Positions 11,901 through 24,900 of a stretch of 64,000 nt of DNA are shown piece by piece. The first letter of the stretch is position 1. Each line of letters starts with the position of its first letter. Origin of the DNA: Glandiceps talaboti (Eukaryota > Hemichordata > Enteropneusta > Spengelidae); contig NC_135563.1 of assembly GCF_964340395.1 (NCBI RefSeq), forward strand, positions 13,850,651-13,914,650. The letters run 5' to 3'. The notes beneath the pieces were generated by a model that was not told the origin of the DNA, made no database searches, and worked only from the letters and a program-made list of their open reading frames with translations. Both the position numbers and the translations under genes were made by a program.

Positions 11901-14900
11901 ACAAACATATTTATGAAAATATACCGAAATATTATAATTGACATGATACTCACTGTAGCTACATGGTTGAGACCTAATGCTGTTACTAGTGCACCACCTG
12001 TTGCCATGATATAAGATTTCACCAAAGTGCTAGGTGAAGAAATAAAACAAACCACGACTTAGAAATCTGCTTACATTGCTTATAGTGTGGAAAGAGTTTA
12101 TTTCTCCTAAGTTCACGTTTTTGGTATTTCAAATGCTGCATTAACTTGAGTACAAACCTGTAAAAATTCACAATTTCTTTTCATATTGTTTTTTGACAGG
12201 ATGTTTCACCATCATCTTGGTTACCAAGTGATCAAGCTTGGCACACTACCAGTAACAAAATGATATTACACATATTATTTCTAGTGTGGAAATAATTCTA
12301 GAACTGAACCAGAAAATTCAATACACAAACACCAATGGTACACACATAATTTCCTTTTTTTTAAATTGCTTGGCCAAGATGATTGTAACAACTCATCACA
12401 GGCCTTATTTGGGCACTAGTAGACATCATATTACCAATAATGCCATTATGTAGCAACCCTCTAGTTAAGTGTTTACTAATGCCCCATAGCCAGGCAGTAA
12501 GTGTATCATAATGTACAATATTATTGCATTTATATTTAAGGAGTTAAGGAGTTCTTTTCAAATGGGTTCCAACGACATGAATCACTAGATATAAAAATTA
12601 ACTTACCTGACAGGTATTGGACTTTCACCACTTCTATTGGTATAATTTACAACTGCATTGAAAGACTGGTTAATCCACTGCCAGAATATCACTGTAGGTG
12701 TAGCTCTGCATGAAAATGTGTTAAAATACAACTCATCAAAATGGACACATTATACATGAAAATCTGACTCTGTCGTACGTCAGTTATGGACAAACTGTGG
12801 TTATTAAATTCACACAAGCAACTATTGGATTTTCCACATATGGCAATATATACCATCATTGATATGCCAAAATATCACTTTAAAACCAAATATTGTTTAA
12901 TTTTGGACAAAAATTCAGATGTTTACATCCAAAATTCATGTTTTCATAAATTCTGCATGAGCTCTAGACTGGAAGATCTTTTGATCCACTTACATAACCA
13001 CTCACTACCCCAGATCATATTACATAAGCGGAAAAAAACATGGATCTTTCAGTCTCCTTGTGAGCATAATTTAGGAAGATACCTAATTGTGGTTAGCGCC
13101 CTCAACGTCAAAATAGAGAGCGCTCTAGTAGTTTACTGCAGCTGTTCTTTACATTTTATGCTGGACATAGTTCTAAAGCATGCCATGTCTATTGACATTG
13201 GAAACTACTAATTCAACTATATCATATTGTAGACTATGGACGTAGTTCTTAGAATGTTCTGTCTGTTGTTCAACGACACCACAGTTTAGACTACAAAATA
13301 CCAAACAATTTCAACTTACTTGTACCATGTCATCATACATCCTGTTATAGTCATATTCATGGGAACCTGTGCTGACATTCTTCCAATCAATACCATTTTT
13401 TCCTGAGTGTCTGGATGGAATGCTGAATCATATCGATACTTAGCTTTCCACAATGCATCTTCCGTCACATCTGCTGGCAATTTACCTTCCCTAAATATAC
13501 ATCAAAATAGTATATTATAACAATCTATGACGAACAAGTCTTTCATTTCATTTCATTTTGTAATACAGCAGAGTATAGGAAATGAATTGATCCCATTATT
13601 TTAATCCACATTTACACAGTAGATGAGACAGTAAAACAAGATTTTATTAATGCTTGCCTGCCTACTGAGTATTGGGTGTAGCTGTGTTAATAATAACACT
13701 TTTGGTTTTTATACAGCGCTTTCCCACTCTGTGTTCAAAGCGCTTTACAATTATTAACCCTACCACAGATCTATAGTGGCAAAATGGCCCTTTACTTCCT
13801 CAACTGCCTGGGGAGCATACAATCCATTGCGGCCTTTATAAGTGCATAGGAATAAAGCATTTACATTGCAACCTCTATCCTACCAGGTCCCCAATTATAT
13901 AGCTGGCAAGACTGGGGCACAATTGTGGTTCTAATCTTGCCCAGGGACTTTAGCCATTCAGAAACAAATGGCAGGGACGGCCTGACAGGGCTCAAACCTG
14001 CAACTTACAGATTCAAAGTCAGCCATTCTAACTATTCAACCACAATGACTCTGTGTTAATCTATGTGTAGTAATATGATTTATTCTGGTAAAACTCTAAG
14101 CACTCCAAAATTTTATCACAATTAATCTCAGAGTTCTACCAGAAAAAACTCTTAATGATGTTTTATTATTTACTTGATGTAGATTTACCATTCAGAAGAA
14201 TGCAATGTTTATATCTGATAACTTAGGGATGGTTGCACAATGTCATACAAGCTCAATAAATGAACATTGTATGTTTAGGACACAACCCCCTCCCCCTAAA
14301 CCAACATTCACAAGTGCAACATCAACACATTTATATATGATGTTTATGTAAACCATGGTTAAAATTGTACCAGTCACACAACTATGATTGATGCAATGTA
14401 AAACATGATGAAAATACGACCAGAAATCCAGCCCCATATCTCACATTAGCAGTAAATTTTAATCAACTTATGAACATCTCAGTAGTAAATACAGAATCTG
14501 TTATCATTAAAGGCGTGAAAGTTTTTGAAATTTGGTTAGAAGTGCGAAAATGAAGTTCAGCATTGACGTCAGACCCCCTCCCCCAAAAAAACAAATGGAG
14601 TTTGCTTTATATACTGAGCTTGTGTGACATTGTGCAATCATCCCTAACTTCCTTATACTCTCAGAATACTTTGAAACCATAACTCTCACAATAAAGCTGC
14701 CATATATATATTGTTTGTTTGTTTGACTTTATTTAAACTCGATAAATTGTTGAGCCAAAGGTTCTTCTAACACAATGTCGAGTAATATATATACATTTTT
14801 AGCTTATCTTTTAACTTTCAAACTTCCTCCTTCCATCTACATGTAATTTCCTGATTGAATTTCAAAACTGTGAACAATGAAAACTCAGTCCAACGAAATT

Positions 14901-15935
14901 GTAGTAAAGGTGTCCCTTACATGTGATATAAATTGAAGCTCCTTTGATGGTAAGTATAGAATTTGGACAATTTCACCAAGAACTCCTAGGATATTGATTT
15001 ATACAGATGTGTACATCCAGGAGTAACAAGTTTTTGTAGAAGACACAGAACCCTTAAATAGTTTATTTCTGTGTGACTAGAAAGTTTGACTCAGAAGATA
15101 AAAGTCAGGGTCAAATATGAATATACGAACAAATGGTCATATCTGATAATATATGGATAAATACTGTAAGTGCCTGTTTCTTTTTCGCTTGAACAAATAG
15201 TTGATTTTCACACAAATTATATTCATATATTTGACTGTAATGTTACATTTGATATGAGAAATCATACCATTGGAATGTGGTTGAGTTTTTTATATTTTTT
15301 TTGTTATTTTGATTCGATAAAGTTATTTTTAGTTGGATTTTTAAACACTTTTGCTTTATTTTGCAGCAAACACTTTGTTGTTTTCTTTTGGAAGATTTTG
15401 AATAGTTACATAGATTGACAGTGTCTGGTTGTACATACAGAGTAAATACTCAATTGCCTGGAATCTATACTGTATTCAGTCTATAAATTGATTTGTAAAA
15501 CTGAACAGTGTAAATTCCAGGCTATCACTTAACCACATAAAGCAGTCATGATAATTTAAGCATCATATTTAATACTTGTCTGTATTATTCTTCCCTGTGA
15601 CAGTGGTACATTCACCATTAGTTGACAGACACCCCCCCCCCCATCCATACCCCCACCTCATCTCATATTACATAATAATCATAATTTAAAAATATCATAT
15701 TTTCATCAGTCTAGTATATTTAATTATAACATTTAACGCATTCATCTTACCTGTGTAGTAAGACAAGCCGTTTAGCTTCTTCAAGCTGACTGTTGCTAAG
15801 CAACACATTTAATGGATTTGTGACTGTGAAGAAATGTTTTGCCCGTCCAACATAGGTACTTTGGTCCCATCGTGGCTCATTTAAATTCACTTTTAATGAA
15901 GGTACGGAATCTGCTGCTTGTTCAACTGCCGCCAT
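8973..15935 (-). CDS. SFXN1: Sideroflexin (SFXN1/3-type), mitochondrial inner-membrane serine transporter family
   Basis: There are eight coding exons on the minus strand: 15935-15751, 13490-13320, 12705-12607, 12029-11954, 10700-10487, 10001-9902, 9535-9488 and 9069-8973. All have GT-AG junctions, and the joined frame is 330 codons including TGA (329 aa; vertebrate SFXN1 is 322). Diagnostic blocks in order are [20 protein letters not shown] (about 22-41), AFHPDT (about 85-90), [74 protein letters not shown] and CCALFPQK, ending YFNKGL. Sideroflexins import serine into mitochondria for one-carbon metabolism. An acceptor lies 6 bp before the ATG (exon edge 15941), so the gene has at least one upstream non-coding exon. 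I infer the SFXN1/3 clade rather than SFXN2, 4 or 5 from overall similarity. The symbol is therefore provisional. Confidence 0.93.
10875..11120. repeat. (TGTA)n microsatellite, about 245 bp, in a sideroflexin intron
   Basis: This is a nearly pure TGTA tract with one interruption (TACTATC) near 11041-11047, preceded by a (TG)n run at 10855-10870. The open frames across it on both strands are repeat artefacts. Confidence 0.97.
13692..14050 (-). mobile_element. tRNA-derived SINE with 10-bp target-site duplication
   Basis: Read on the minus strand, the element begins GTCATTGTGGTTGAATAG (A-box-like region), then has GCAGGTTTGAGCCCTG, which matches a Pol III B box. After a body of about 260 bp it ends in the motif AAAGCGCTTTGAACAC ... 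GAAAGCGCTGTATAA, a tail shared by many metazoan SINEs and their partner LINEs. The word CTGTGTTAAT flanks it exactly at 13682-13691 and 14051-14060, a clean target-site duplication. It lies in sideroflexin intron 1 of the coding region. Confidence 0.85.
14221..14650. repeat. Fold-back element with about 40-bp inverted ends
   Basis: The left end ACTTAGGGATGGTTGCACAA (then TGTCATACAAGCTCA) pairs with the right end TGAGCTTGTGTGACATTGTG (then CAATCATCCCTAACTT). The interior has CCCCCTCCCCC on both sides. It lies about 170 bp from the SINE, in the same intron. Confidence 0.75.
15456..15522. repeat. Short fold-back (67 bp)
   Basis: GCCTGGAATCTATACTGT pairs with ACAGTGTAAATTCCAGGC, with a loop of about 30 bp and two mismatches. 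Confidence 0.6.
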
Positions 15936-17334
15936 GATTCACTGAAATACAAACACAAAACAGATGTAAATATCAACACAGCTGAAGTTCACAATTTACG
16001 GTTTATAAATAGTAATTTCAGCTGATCTATCAACCAATAGTCTTCTGTATATCAAGACCTACACTAAGCATTTATAAGGAACCTTCTGATTGGTTGCTGA
16101 AATGTGACCTGTCTTGGTTATATCATGAATCATATTATCCATAAGTCACCACTTAGAGAAATCTTGCAAATACTTCACAATACTCAATGTATAAAAAATC
16201 TAACATGTGTCAATAGACAGCATTTCACATATGCAGAGACAATGTATTCATACAAAAAAAAAGACACAAAGAGACACAGTTCATGGTCACATACATTATT
16301 TTTGCTATTCAAAATTGGTTTATAAATGTACATGTAATTTTAAAGTGAGCACAAAAACTACAAGTAAATTTCTATACATTTGAAAGTGACAGGTTTTGAA
16401 TTTTTTCCATATTTTAACTAATTGAGTTTTTATAACAGTAGATCTGTGACTATAGTGTATCAACCTACTAAGCTGCTAAAACAAATTTACAAGTAACCTA
16501 GTTGTAACCTTTGAACTGAGATTAAGTCATAGCCATTATAGATGTGAATTAATGTGACTACTTACAAGACTTCTGAAGATTTCAAGAATCTATGCCAATC
16601 TGAATATTGAGGTGATTAGTCAAAAAAAATGGCTGAATTCCATTAGTCCACAGATGAACAAATCAATAGCTAGATACATTAAAACACCTCATTACTGCCT
16701 TCTGAATTCAATCACCATACAAGTCATTGATGTTGCTATGGAAACCAGTCGTCCTTATCTGACATCATTCCTTACACTATTAGCCTTTTTGTATAAATGT
16801 ATATAGAAGCCTAACAGGATTTCATGATATCTCTATACACAGCAGTCTTTTTTAACTGGCAAGATTTAATTTTAACTGAAGCTTTCATTTCATGGAATTA
16901 ACACACAGATCTAGCATTAGACACACACAGTTATTAGTACTTGAAATTCCATGGGTTTTGGCATACTTCTTTATTTCTAAGATATTTTTCTTTCTATTTT
17001 TGAAGATAATTTTTTGAGGGTATCGGTTTAATTTGCTTTCTTCTAGTTTATTTTCATCTGATTGATTTGTTTCTGTTTCTTTTGATTTGTTCTTTGTTTA
17101 GGTTGGTTTGTTTGTAAATCTATTAATATTTTTGTTTTAAAAAACTGGAGGTCGTCGTGTCTTGTTGTACAGGTAATGAAAATTATAGTCATAACTATGG
17201 ATATAAAATGGGAATTTTTTCACTAAGTACAAACCATATGCGTTTCATATTCATCCTCAGTATCTCCTAAAATTTCCTACACATAACTGAACCAGGTTTG
17301 TCACATTTTTATTGACAATTTACTTTCAACATAT

Positions 17335-17600
17335 GTGACCTGCCAAGACACTGCTCGTTACACATTTTCAAGATGTTTAACACCTTTGTTATTTGACAAT
17401 CCTCTCAACTTGTTACATTATATAACTTATGTTCCCTTCGTTCAGCTGACAAGAGCCTCCTACTTCCAACGCAATTCAAAACCAAGTCATACAGTAGCTG
17501 TGTATTTTCAAACTGTGTGCTTAGACTATGGAATTCTTTACCATTGAACAGTACTGTGGTTCTGGAGCCTGGTGCATTATAAATTACTTTTGATTGATTG
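17335..17600 (+). mobile_element. Degraded 3' end of a CR1/L2-like LINE reverse-transcriptase frame
   Basis: Across more than one frame the translation resembles the C-terminal tail of non-LTR reverse transcriptases. SYFQRNSKPSHT is in one frame, and LRLWNSLPLNSTVV (from about 17519) is in a shifted frame. The RLWNSLP motif is characteristic of that tail. A frame shift between the two parts shows it is inactive. A short (ATTG)n stretch follows at about 17590. Confidence 0.6.
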
Positions 17601-18040
17601 ATTGCCTGATTGATTGATTATATACACATTTCTGTCTCAATGCTATCAATTGCTGTATTTTGTCAAGTGGAGATATTGAGTTCGAGCCAACAAAAGGTCA
17701 GAGGTCATACTTTATGGCAAATTCAGAATGGCGTTACAGTAGCATAGTTTGCGTACAATCTGCTCTGCCATGACATATAAAAAAGTTAGAAACAATGATA
17801 AGATATGTGATTATTAGACTTTTACAATAAAATGTACTATCTTCAGATTTGATATTTGATACACTGTATTTTGTTTATCTATATACCGGGGTGTATTGAT
17901 TCATTGAATAAACGTGGTCATACCAAACACCAAATCCACACGTCACTTACACCAAAGTCTTCAAAACTCTGAAATCACCAACAGCGCTTACATGAAGGAC
18001 CCCAAATGGACAGAACATATGATATATGAGTGTACTGTTA

Positions 18041-18815
18041 GTCAGTAGAAAATCCAATGAGAGTGGAATTCAAAAATAATAAAATATAATTTAGAGTTGC
18101 AAGTCAGTGGTTTCCCTTGGTTACTAAGGTATGACAACAGAAGAAATCTATTGTATGTAATGATTTATATTCTGTTCTTATAAAACACACTCGGTGTGTA
18201 TAACAGTGTTGTGTCTTCTTGCCATGGTTAGTTTGTTGTCATACAATTATAACTAAGCAAAATTTGATGATTACTTTTTTAGGGGGGGGGGGGCACTGAA
18301 CTTGATACTATCATGTCAATACTACGAGGAGGAGGAGTTGGGAGGGGGGGGGTGAGATATTATTCCACCTGCCAATAATGAAAAAATGTCACGATTATTT
18401 TAAAAAATGAAAAGTGGGTCAGCTTATATAAGTTCATTGATTAGTGGAATTTTGAAAAGAAAATATTGCCTGGAGTTTAATCAGTGGTTTCACTTGGTCA
18501 CTAAGACAACAACAGAAGAAATATATTGTATGTAATGATTTCTATTCAATTGTGTACTTATAAAACACACTCTATGTGTAACAGTGTTGTGTCTCATTGC
18601 TATGGTTAGTTTGTTGTCATGTTACAATTAGAACTACGAAAAAATTTACAATTTTAATGAAGGGGACACAAACTTGATATCATTATTAATATCATCTTTG
18701 AGGTATATTTGTATTTTAGGACATTATTCCTACTTGGAATAATGAAAAGTGAGACAATCTCATGGTTATATAAAAATTAAAAGTGGGTCAGATTATATAA
18801 CTTCATTCATTTCAT
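18041..18815. repeat. Partial tandem duplication, about 375-bp period
   Basis: CAGTGGTTTC...CTTGG, AACAGAAGAAAT, ATTGTATGTAATGATTT, ATAAAACACACTC, AACAGTGTTGTGTCT and TGGTTAGTTTGTTGTCAT occur in the same order near 18104-18240 and again near 18482-18620. AAAAGTGGGTCAG then TTATATAA recurs at about 18410 and 18780. The two copies have diverged and carry indels. Confidence 0.75.
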
Positions 18816-19410
18816 TTTATTTTAAAAAGAGAATAGGTAATTATGAATGGTTTTCCAACAACGGAAATATTGGTAAGGATAACAATACAGTTAATGTGAA
18901 AATCATGTATTTCTCCAAAGTGATGACTTTTTAAGCCATTACTGGAAATAATAGAAACAATATTTATTCATAGTTAATGTGACTATTATGCAATATGTCT
19001 CTTAAGTATGACTACTTAACTTATAAATCATGGCATATTTACAATGAAATCAACACCAACACTTTGAATTATCAAAACTTAGCCTTACGACAGCTGATCA
19101 CAAAACTAAAAACTTCAAGTAACTTACACTAAAAACTTTCAAAGAAAATTAAACTAACAGTGTAAGTTATTGCAGGTAAGGTGGTCTGTGTCTGGTACAA
19201 ACACTGAATTCAAGTCATAATTAAAACCAGTATATGCTGTCTGTCAGTAGAAAACCAACCTACAAATGTATATTTCAAGAATTCAGTTGTGAAACAGAAA
19301 GTAATCACTTGACAAATATGGAGACTGGATTTTGTGTCTGCTACCACTATCGTGTATCTTTCTCCCAATGCATATCTTAATTGAATACAGAAGTGTTCAA
19401 TATTTCTTCA

Positions 19411-19520
19411 GAGACATGTGACAACATCCCATTGTAGTACACCCTTAAAGATGCTGATGAGATATCAGTGAATAATTAGGATTCACTTCCAAGAAATTTC
19501 TTCACTCTCAGAATAAAAAT
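19411..19520. repeat. Degraded second copy of the 4048-4207 fold-back family
   Basis: CATTGTAGTACACCC, GATGCTGA..A..TCAG and ATTCACTTCCAAGAAATTTC (reading GGATTCACTTCC here, GGATTCGCTTCC at 4169) are shared in the same order. The inverted left arm is largely lost. Confidence 0.6.
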
Positions 19521-20522
19521 TTCATTTGACATTTGATACTGCTACTTCAAAAGATATACTAAAAACACTTATATAATAGTTAAACTTGTCTATGTTTGTT
19601 AATTTTGGTATTTTATACTATCATATCATCACTTTTTTACTACAAAACAGCGTGATTAATTGTTCAAAATACTTAGTTGCATTATCGACGACAAACCCTA
19701 CATTTAGCTTATAACCCTGCAATAAATTTTAAATACATGTGATAGCAAATATCTCCAGAGGGTATATACATAATATATGATTTCTCTACGCTAGCTACAA
19801 GCAATTACACACATAGATTATATGAAATTGTGGAATTTGGTGTTTACATTTTAAACAATATTGAAGTAGTTCATTTCTTTGAAATCATCCTCTATTTTGT
19901 TAATGAAATGTGAGTCTGACAAATCACAGACAAGTTTCGTCCAATGAAATGAATGCATTGTCTTAAGTAAATTCTCAAGGTGACACAGATACTGAATTGG
20001 TATTTACTGATAAATTTAGCTGATTATATTTCCAACACTGATCTTTTTGTCATTTATGATTTTAAATAATACTTATATTACAAATGGTGGTCATTTTATA
20101 AGAAGGTATGCCATATTTCTACCAACAGTAACCTAGCGTTGAAGCATTCATGAACTGTTGCTAAATTTATTCTTGTTTTTGGTTTACCTCAAAAATCTAC
20201 ACATTCCCAGACAGCAGCTACACGTGTACAGCATTGGTGCCATTTATTTGCTATCTTACAGTGTTATCGAAGATGAACTACTGAATTTATAGCATAGCCC
20301 TACATCATGTACCTGGCTATCAGTTAATTTGCATCTCAAATAGATTCAATGATAACTTTATTTGTATTTTTAGTTGACTGACATACATAACAGACTAAAG
20401 ATTACACGATGAATTCTAAGTCTAAGTCCCAAAACGTTCTAACATTGTGATTAAAAAAAGTAAAATATAGATAATATTACCATATTTCCTTCAGGGATCT
20501 AAAAGAATCACCACTTTGCAGA

Positions 20523-20620
20523 TTTTGACGAAGAATCAGCCCCCTCCCCCCCCCACCCCCCACACACAAATGCTTTGCAGATTTAGATGAAGAATCTGGC
20601 CCCAGCCCCCTCCCCCAAAT
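20523..20620. repeat. C-rich short tandem duplication
   Basis: GCAGATTT.GA.GAAGAATC followed by a C-rich run (CCCCCTCCCCC type) occurs twice, near 20519-20565 and 20576-20616. This is likely a local duplication of a poly-C tract. Confidence 0.5.
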
Positions 20621-21543
20621 TGTAAATTACTTTACAGGTGTCAAAGCAATGGTATTGACATCAAACTATTTATTCTTCCAGTCCAGAATTAATCTACTCA
20701 GCATGTATTCATTACTGCATACATACTCAAGAGTAAAACAGTAAAAGTGGGTTATCTATTAAAGGTGATGCAATAGTTTATTGATATACAATACACAGTG
20801 TATACCAGTTACTCCAACACTATATCCCAAACATGTAATCAGTTTGAAAGATAAGAATCACAATTTTTGTAATCATAGAGAACAAATATTAGAACACAAT
20901 GCAATAAGTAAACATGTGTATTACTATTAGATATGCCATATTTGGTCAGATGGCAAGATGTATTCAACATTTACATAATCTTGTATTCCTCTTATTAATT
21001 CTGTGCATATGGAATAACAGTCAAACATATCCAAACTGTTTTGAATCATTTCATTCTGAAGTGCATCAACACATCCATAAACCTATTTACTATGCTGCAA
21101 TGCATGTAGATGGGTCAATAGTTGACTTTTCCACACAATGAACTGCCACGTTAAACTTGTGTACTGCTTGAGACATGAATGATAATCTAGAGAAATTCCA
21201 ATTATATACATATGTAAAATGGAACTGCAAAATACTAAACACATTGACCAGTTCCAGCTAGTCGGCCTTTCAAAGTTTTACAATCGATATTTTTCGACGA
21301 TAAATAACTCTATGCAAATCTTATGGTGTAGTTTGTTACGCCAAGTTTTCTCTGGGGCCTAGGGCCCGAGTATCATCACATACCGAAGGTCACACACCAA
21401 CTTGACAGTTTGCAAACAAAACCGTCTTGTAATTTTCGACTTTCTTCAGACTCACTAGTGCATTATCTGTGAAATGGTGTAAATCATGTGATATGATAAT
21501 GTCATTTTCACGTTTTATGCCTCAAATTCGTAAACACACTCAC

Positions 21544-21660
21544 CTCTCTCACCGGCTGGTCACTCTTCAGTACAGGAGGTGTGTCTTTTACAAGCAAAGT
21601 GATTGGCTCCTTGGTGAACCGGAAGAAATAGCACGGAGCATTTCATTTTTATAGGGGTTG
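21544..21660 (-). other. Inferred 5' non-coding first exon of the sideroflexin gene
   Basis: On the minus strand a good donor (AGAG then GTGAGTG) ends an exon at 21544, and an acceptor 6 bp before the sideroflexin ATG needs such a partner. No coding sense is expected. The upstream end is a guess. RNA evidence is lacking and other donors in the interval are possible. Confidence 0.4.
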
Positions 21661-21941
21661 CAATAGTTCAACAGCTGCTGTCATTTTTAACAAACGCGTG
21701 GTCCAGATTTGTTTAACATAAGAGTTTTAGTTTATTGTTAGCTACCCGTTATATTTATTTTATATGTAGCAAATGTACATTTCTTTGAAGTAAACTTGTC
21801 TCTCCACTATGTTCTCCCCAATTTCAGCCGAAGACACTATATTCACTCCTGTTTCACCCAATAGAAATGTAGAGTGCTGCACGTCAGTTTTTAAGGAGGT
21901 TAGAAATTGCAAACAACCGAACAACCAGGAAGTTTTCCAAA
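21661..21941. promoter_or_regulatory. Putative bidirectional promoter, sideroflexin / TMEM128
   Basis: If the inferred non-coding exon is right, the two divergent transcripts start within about 300 bp. The segment has scattered CpGs and no obvious TATA box for TMEM128. The TMEM128 ATG context is CCAAAATGGCTG, a good Kozak site (G at +4). Confidence 0.4.
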
Positions 21942-24900
21942 ATGGCTGACATTAGATTCAACGAAGAAACGACAGTGAGAGCTAGAAAACGTCTCCTAGC
22001 AGACCACTTCCTTAAAATTTACGGGAAAGGTAATATCAAAAGTATATAGTTGCCACAAGTCGTCTAATATACAGGACTCGTTATATTATACAGTTGAATT
22101 CCCATTACTTTCAGCATGAATGTGTACAACCACTGAACCAGTTGATGACGTATTCGAGTTATTTTTGTTGATAGATACTATAGTAACACTCCTGTGTGAA
22201 ATCGAAATGTTATTAATACAACCTGATATCAGCACACTGTTCCTGAAGCGTATAAATGAAACCACATCCTACCAATAACCAACTCATAAACAACGATGTA
22301 ATAGACTGAAGTATTGAAATATTAGTGTCTGCTGAGGAGGATTATGAAACTATGTGATTTCAGGAGAGTCTACAATGTAGAGAGAGAGAGAGAGAGAGTA
22401 CAATAGAAAGTCATACCTCCATATGTGTGTGTTTATGGGCATCTTATTGTGTACAGAAAAGAATTTGAAAGAACTGTGAGAGAATATATTTGTAATATTT
22501 TATTAAGACTTTAACTTTAGTCTACTTACAGCATTTTGTGTGTTAATTATGTTTTTAGCACAACTGAACTTGTTCAGTAGTGCTATAGGGATCGCCCAGC
22601 GTCTGTCTGTCTGTGTGTGTGGATGTGTGTGTGTGTGTGTGTAAACAACTTAAAGTCAAAAACCGCTGAACCGATTGCCACGATATTTGGTGGGTCCATT
22701 ACTTTGGGTGTCTAGTTGGGAAATTGTTCAAATCAAAATGATCGCATCACAGGTGTGTGATTTGGGTCAAAAAATGTGATTTTTGGTCAAAAAACTTAAA
22801 CTCAGAAACTACTGGGCAGATTGGTGCGAAATTTGGTGGGAACATTCTTAAGGGGGTGTAAAGTAAGATTTGTTCATGACGGGATGATTCCATCAGTGAT
22901 ATGCAAATTAGGGCTAAAAATGTGTCTTTTTGGTTAAAAATCTTTAATTCTAAAACTACTGAGCAGATTGGGCTGAAATTTAATGGGAATGTATCTAGGG
23001 ATGTATGGACGAAGAAATATTAAGCATACCATGATTCCATGAGTGATATGCAAATTAGGTGTAAAAATGTTCATTTTTGGTCAAAAACTTATATCTCAAA
23101 AAGTACTTGGTCAATTAGTCTGAAACTTGGCAAGATGTTTCTGAAACTGTTATTCTGCAGATTTTCTTAAAAACATTTTGACAAAATTGGCCCTAGCAAC
23201 CATGACCACACCCTTTAGCAACAACCAAATGGCAGTATATTTTGGTCAAATAACAACATCATCAGGTAAGCAAGTGAGTAAACATTCAAAAAATGTATGC
23301 AAATACCCTAGCAACCATGACCACGCCCATAGCAACAGCCAAACGGTGGTGTATTTCACAAAGATAACAATAGGGTTTAATAGATAATTGAATAAACATC
23401 CAAAAAATGTATGTAAATTTGCATAGCAACAAGACCACGCCCATAACAACAGCCAAATAATCACGTATATTGCAAAGATAACAACAGGAATAGAAAGACA
23501 GATGAATAAACATTCAAAAAATGTATGCAAATACCCTAGTAACCATGACCACGCCCATAGCAACAGCCAAACGGTGGTGTATTTCACAAAGATAACAACT
23601 GGGTTTAATAGACAATTGAATAAACATTCAAAAAATGTATGTAAATTTTCCTAGCAACAAGACCACGCCCATAGCAACATAGACTAGCATATGGATAAAC
23701 ATTTTTAAAAACTACAGTTGTGCTACAACGCCATTGGCGGTATTTTTGTGTTAATGTATATTATAAGACATATAAGTATTGTGTTCATGAAAACCAACAG
23801 AAAACAAGTGTGTAAGAGCAATTAGTTTTATTCCCATCCTACCCTACGCACACATGCATTGCACATGATAGATGCTGATATTTCATTTAGATTCATAGTA
23901 CTTGTAAGAAGCCAAGTACTTGTTTGTAATTTGGTTGATTTAAGACCAAAAATTATATAAGGTAACTGGTAGAGGCCTAATGAATATTTACGTGTATTTT
24001 CTTATCACAGACCTAAAGGAGTTTGATAAAGAAGCAGAAGAAAAATTCAAGAAGGTCCATGAAAGTCAGAATTCTTCACAATGGATGTCAAACATTTTTT
24101 GGATGATTGCATCAATTGCCGTATTTTATTACACAGATTTTGCCATTGCAATTAGAGTTGATCCCAGAATTAACAGGTAATTATCAGGGTTTGAATTTCA
24201 CATATAGGCCTGATAGTCAGATTAATCTACCAGACAGGTATTTGTTACAAATACTTCCCTCTGGTAGAGAGATGATTAATAATAGTGTTTGCACATAACA
24301 AACTACAAGTTGGGAAAAAAACATGATTAAGCCAAGTGAACAGTTTCAGTTACATTTTTTGATTTCCATTGGTCCAACAGACTACCACCTTTTAAATTTG
24401 AATGTCTAGATATATATTTGGGATTCTGTATGTCCTTGACTACTTCTAATTTCAAGCCCTAGCAATCTCAGCAGTTCCTTGATGAAAAATCTTAGACTAG
24501 CCTATGTTCTTTCTAAAGAATCAGTCATTAGGAGGCAACTACTTTGACTAGCCTGTATTCGTTACATGATGATGGTGTTGTTACCATGGAGACCCAGGCA
24601 AGCAATTAAACTAACAACTATCATTCTACACAAAAAACTCTTTGGAAAAATACACTACAAATAATTCTCATTGTTTTATACCACACGGTCGTACAGACAT
24701 ATACAGTAGCTCATTTTGCTATGAACAATCACTGACTTGAATAGCTAAGACAATAATTTAGTAACACTAGGATCAGTAGATACCTTTCAAGTGTCCATTC
24801 AGTGGGGCTAGATACTGCCCTCTTCATCTGTTGATCACATGTCAGTATACAATGGGCATAAAATTGATACATTTAAAAAAAAAAAAAAGTTTCCTCTACC

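Larger units (their letters stand above)
15942..21543 (-). other. Inferred 5' UTR intron of the sideroflexin gene, repeat-rich
   Basis: It is bounded by an acceptor (TTTCAG at 15942-15947, minus strand) and the best donor near the shared promoter (GAG then GTGAGTGTG, minus strand, at 21543 and below). It contains a LINE-end remnant, a partial tandem duplication, a degraded fold-back copy, G-runs at 18282-18293 and 18342-18351, and C-rich patches at 20540-20615. No protein-coding exon was seen. Confidence 0.5.

Noticed and set aside
12786-13211. 141-aa plus-strand frame inside the sideroflexin gene
   Set aside because: It lies antisense in an intron between two confirmed exons. Its composition is AT-driven, with no family resemblance or splice support.
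23178-23587. Frames of 69-113 aa in TMEM128 intron 1
   Set aside because: They fall on the 114-bp tandem units of the dispersed 1.2-kb element.
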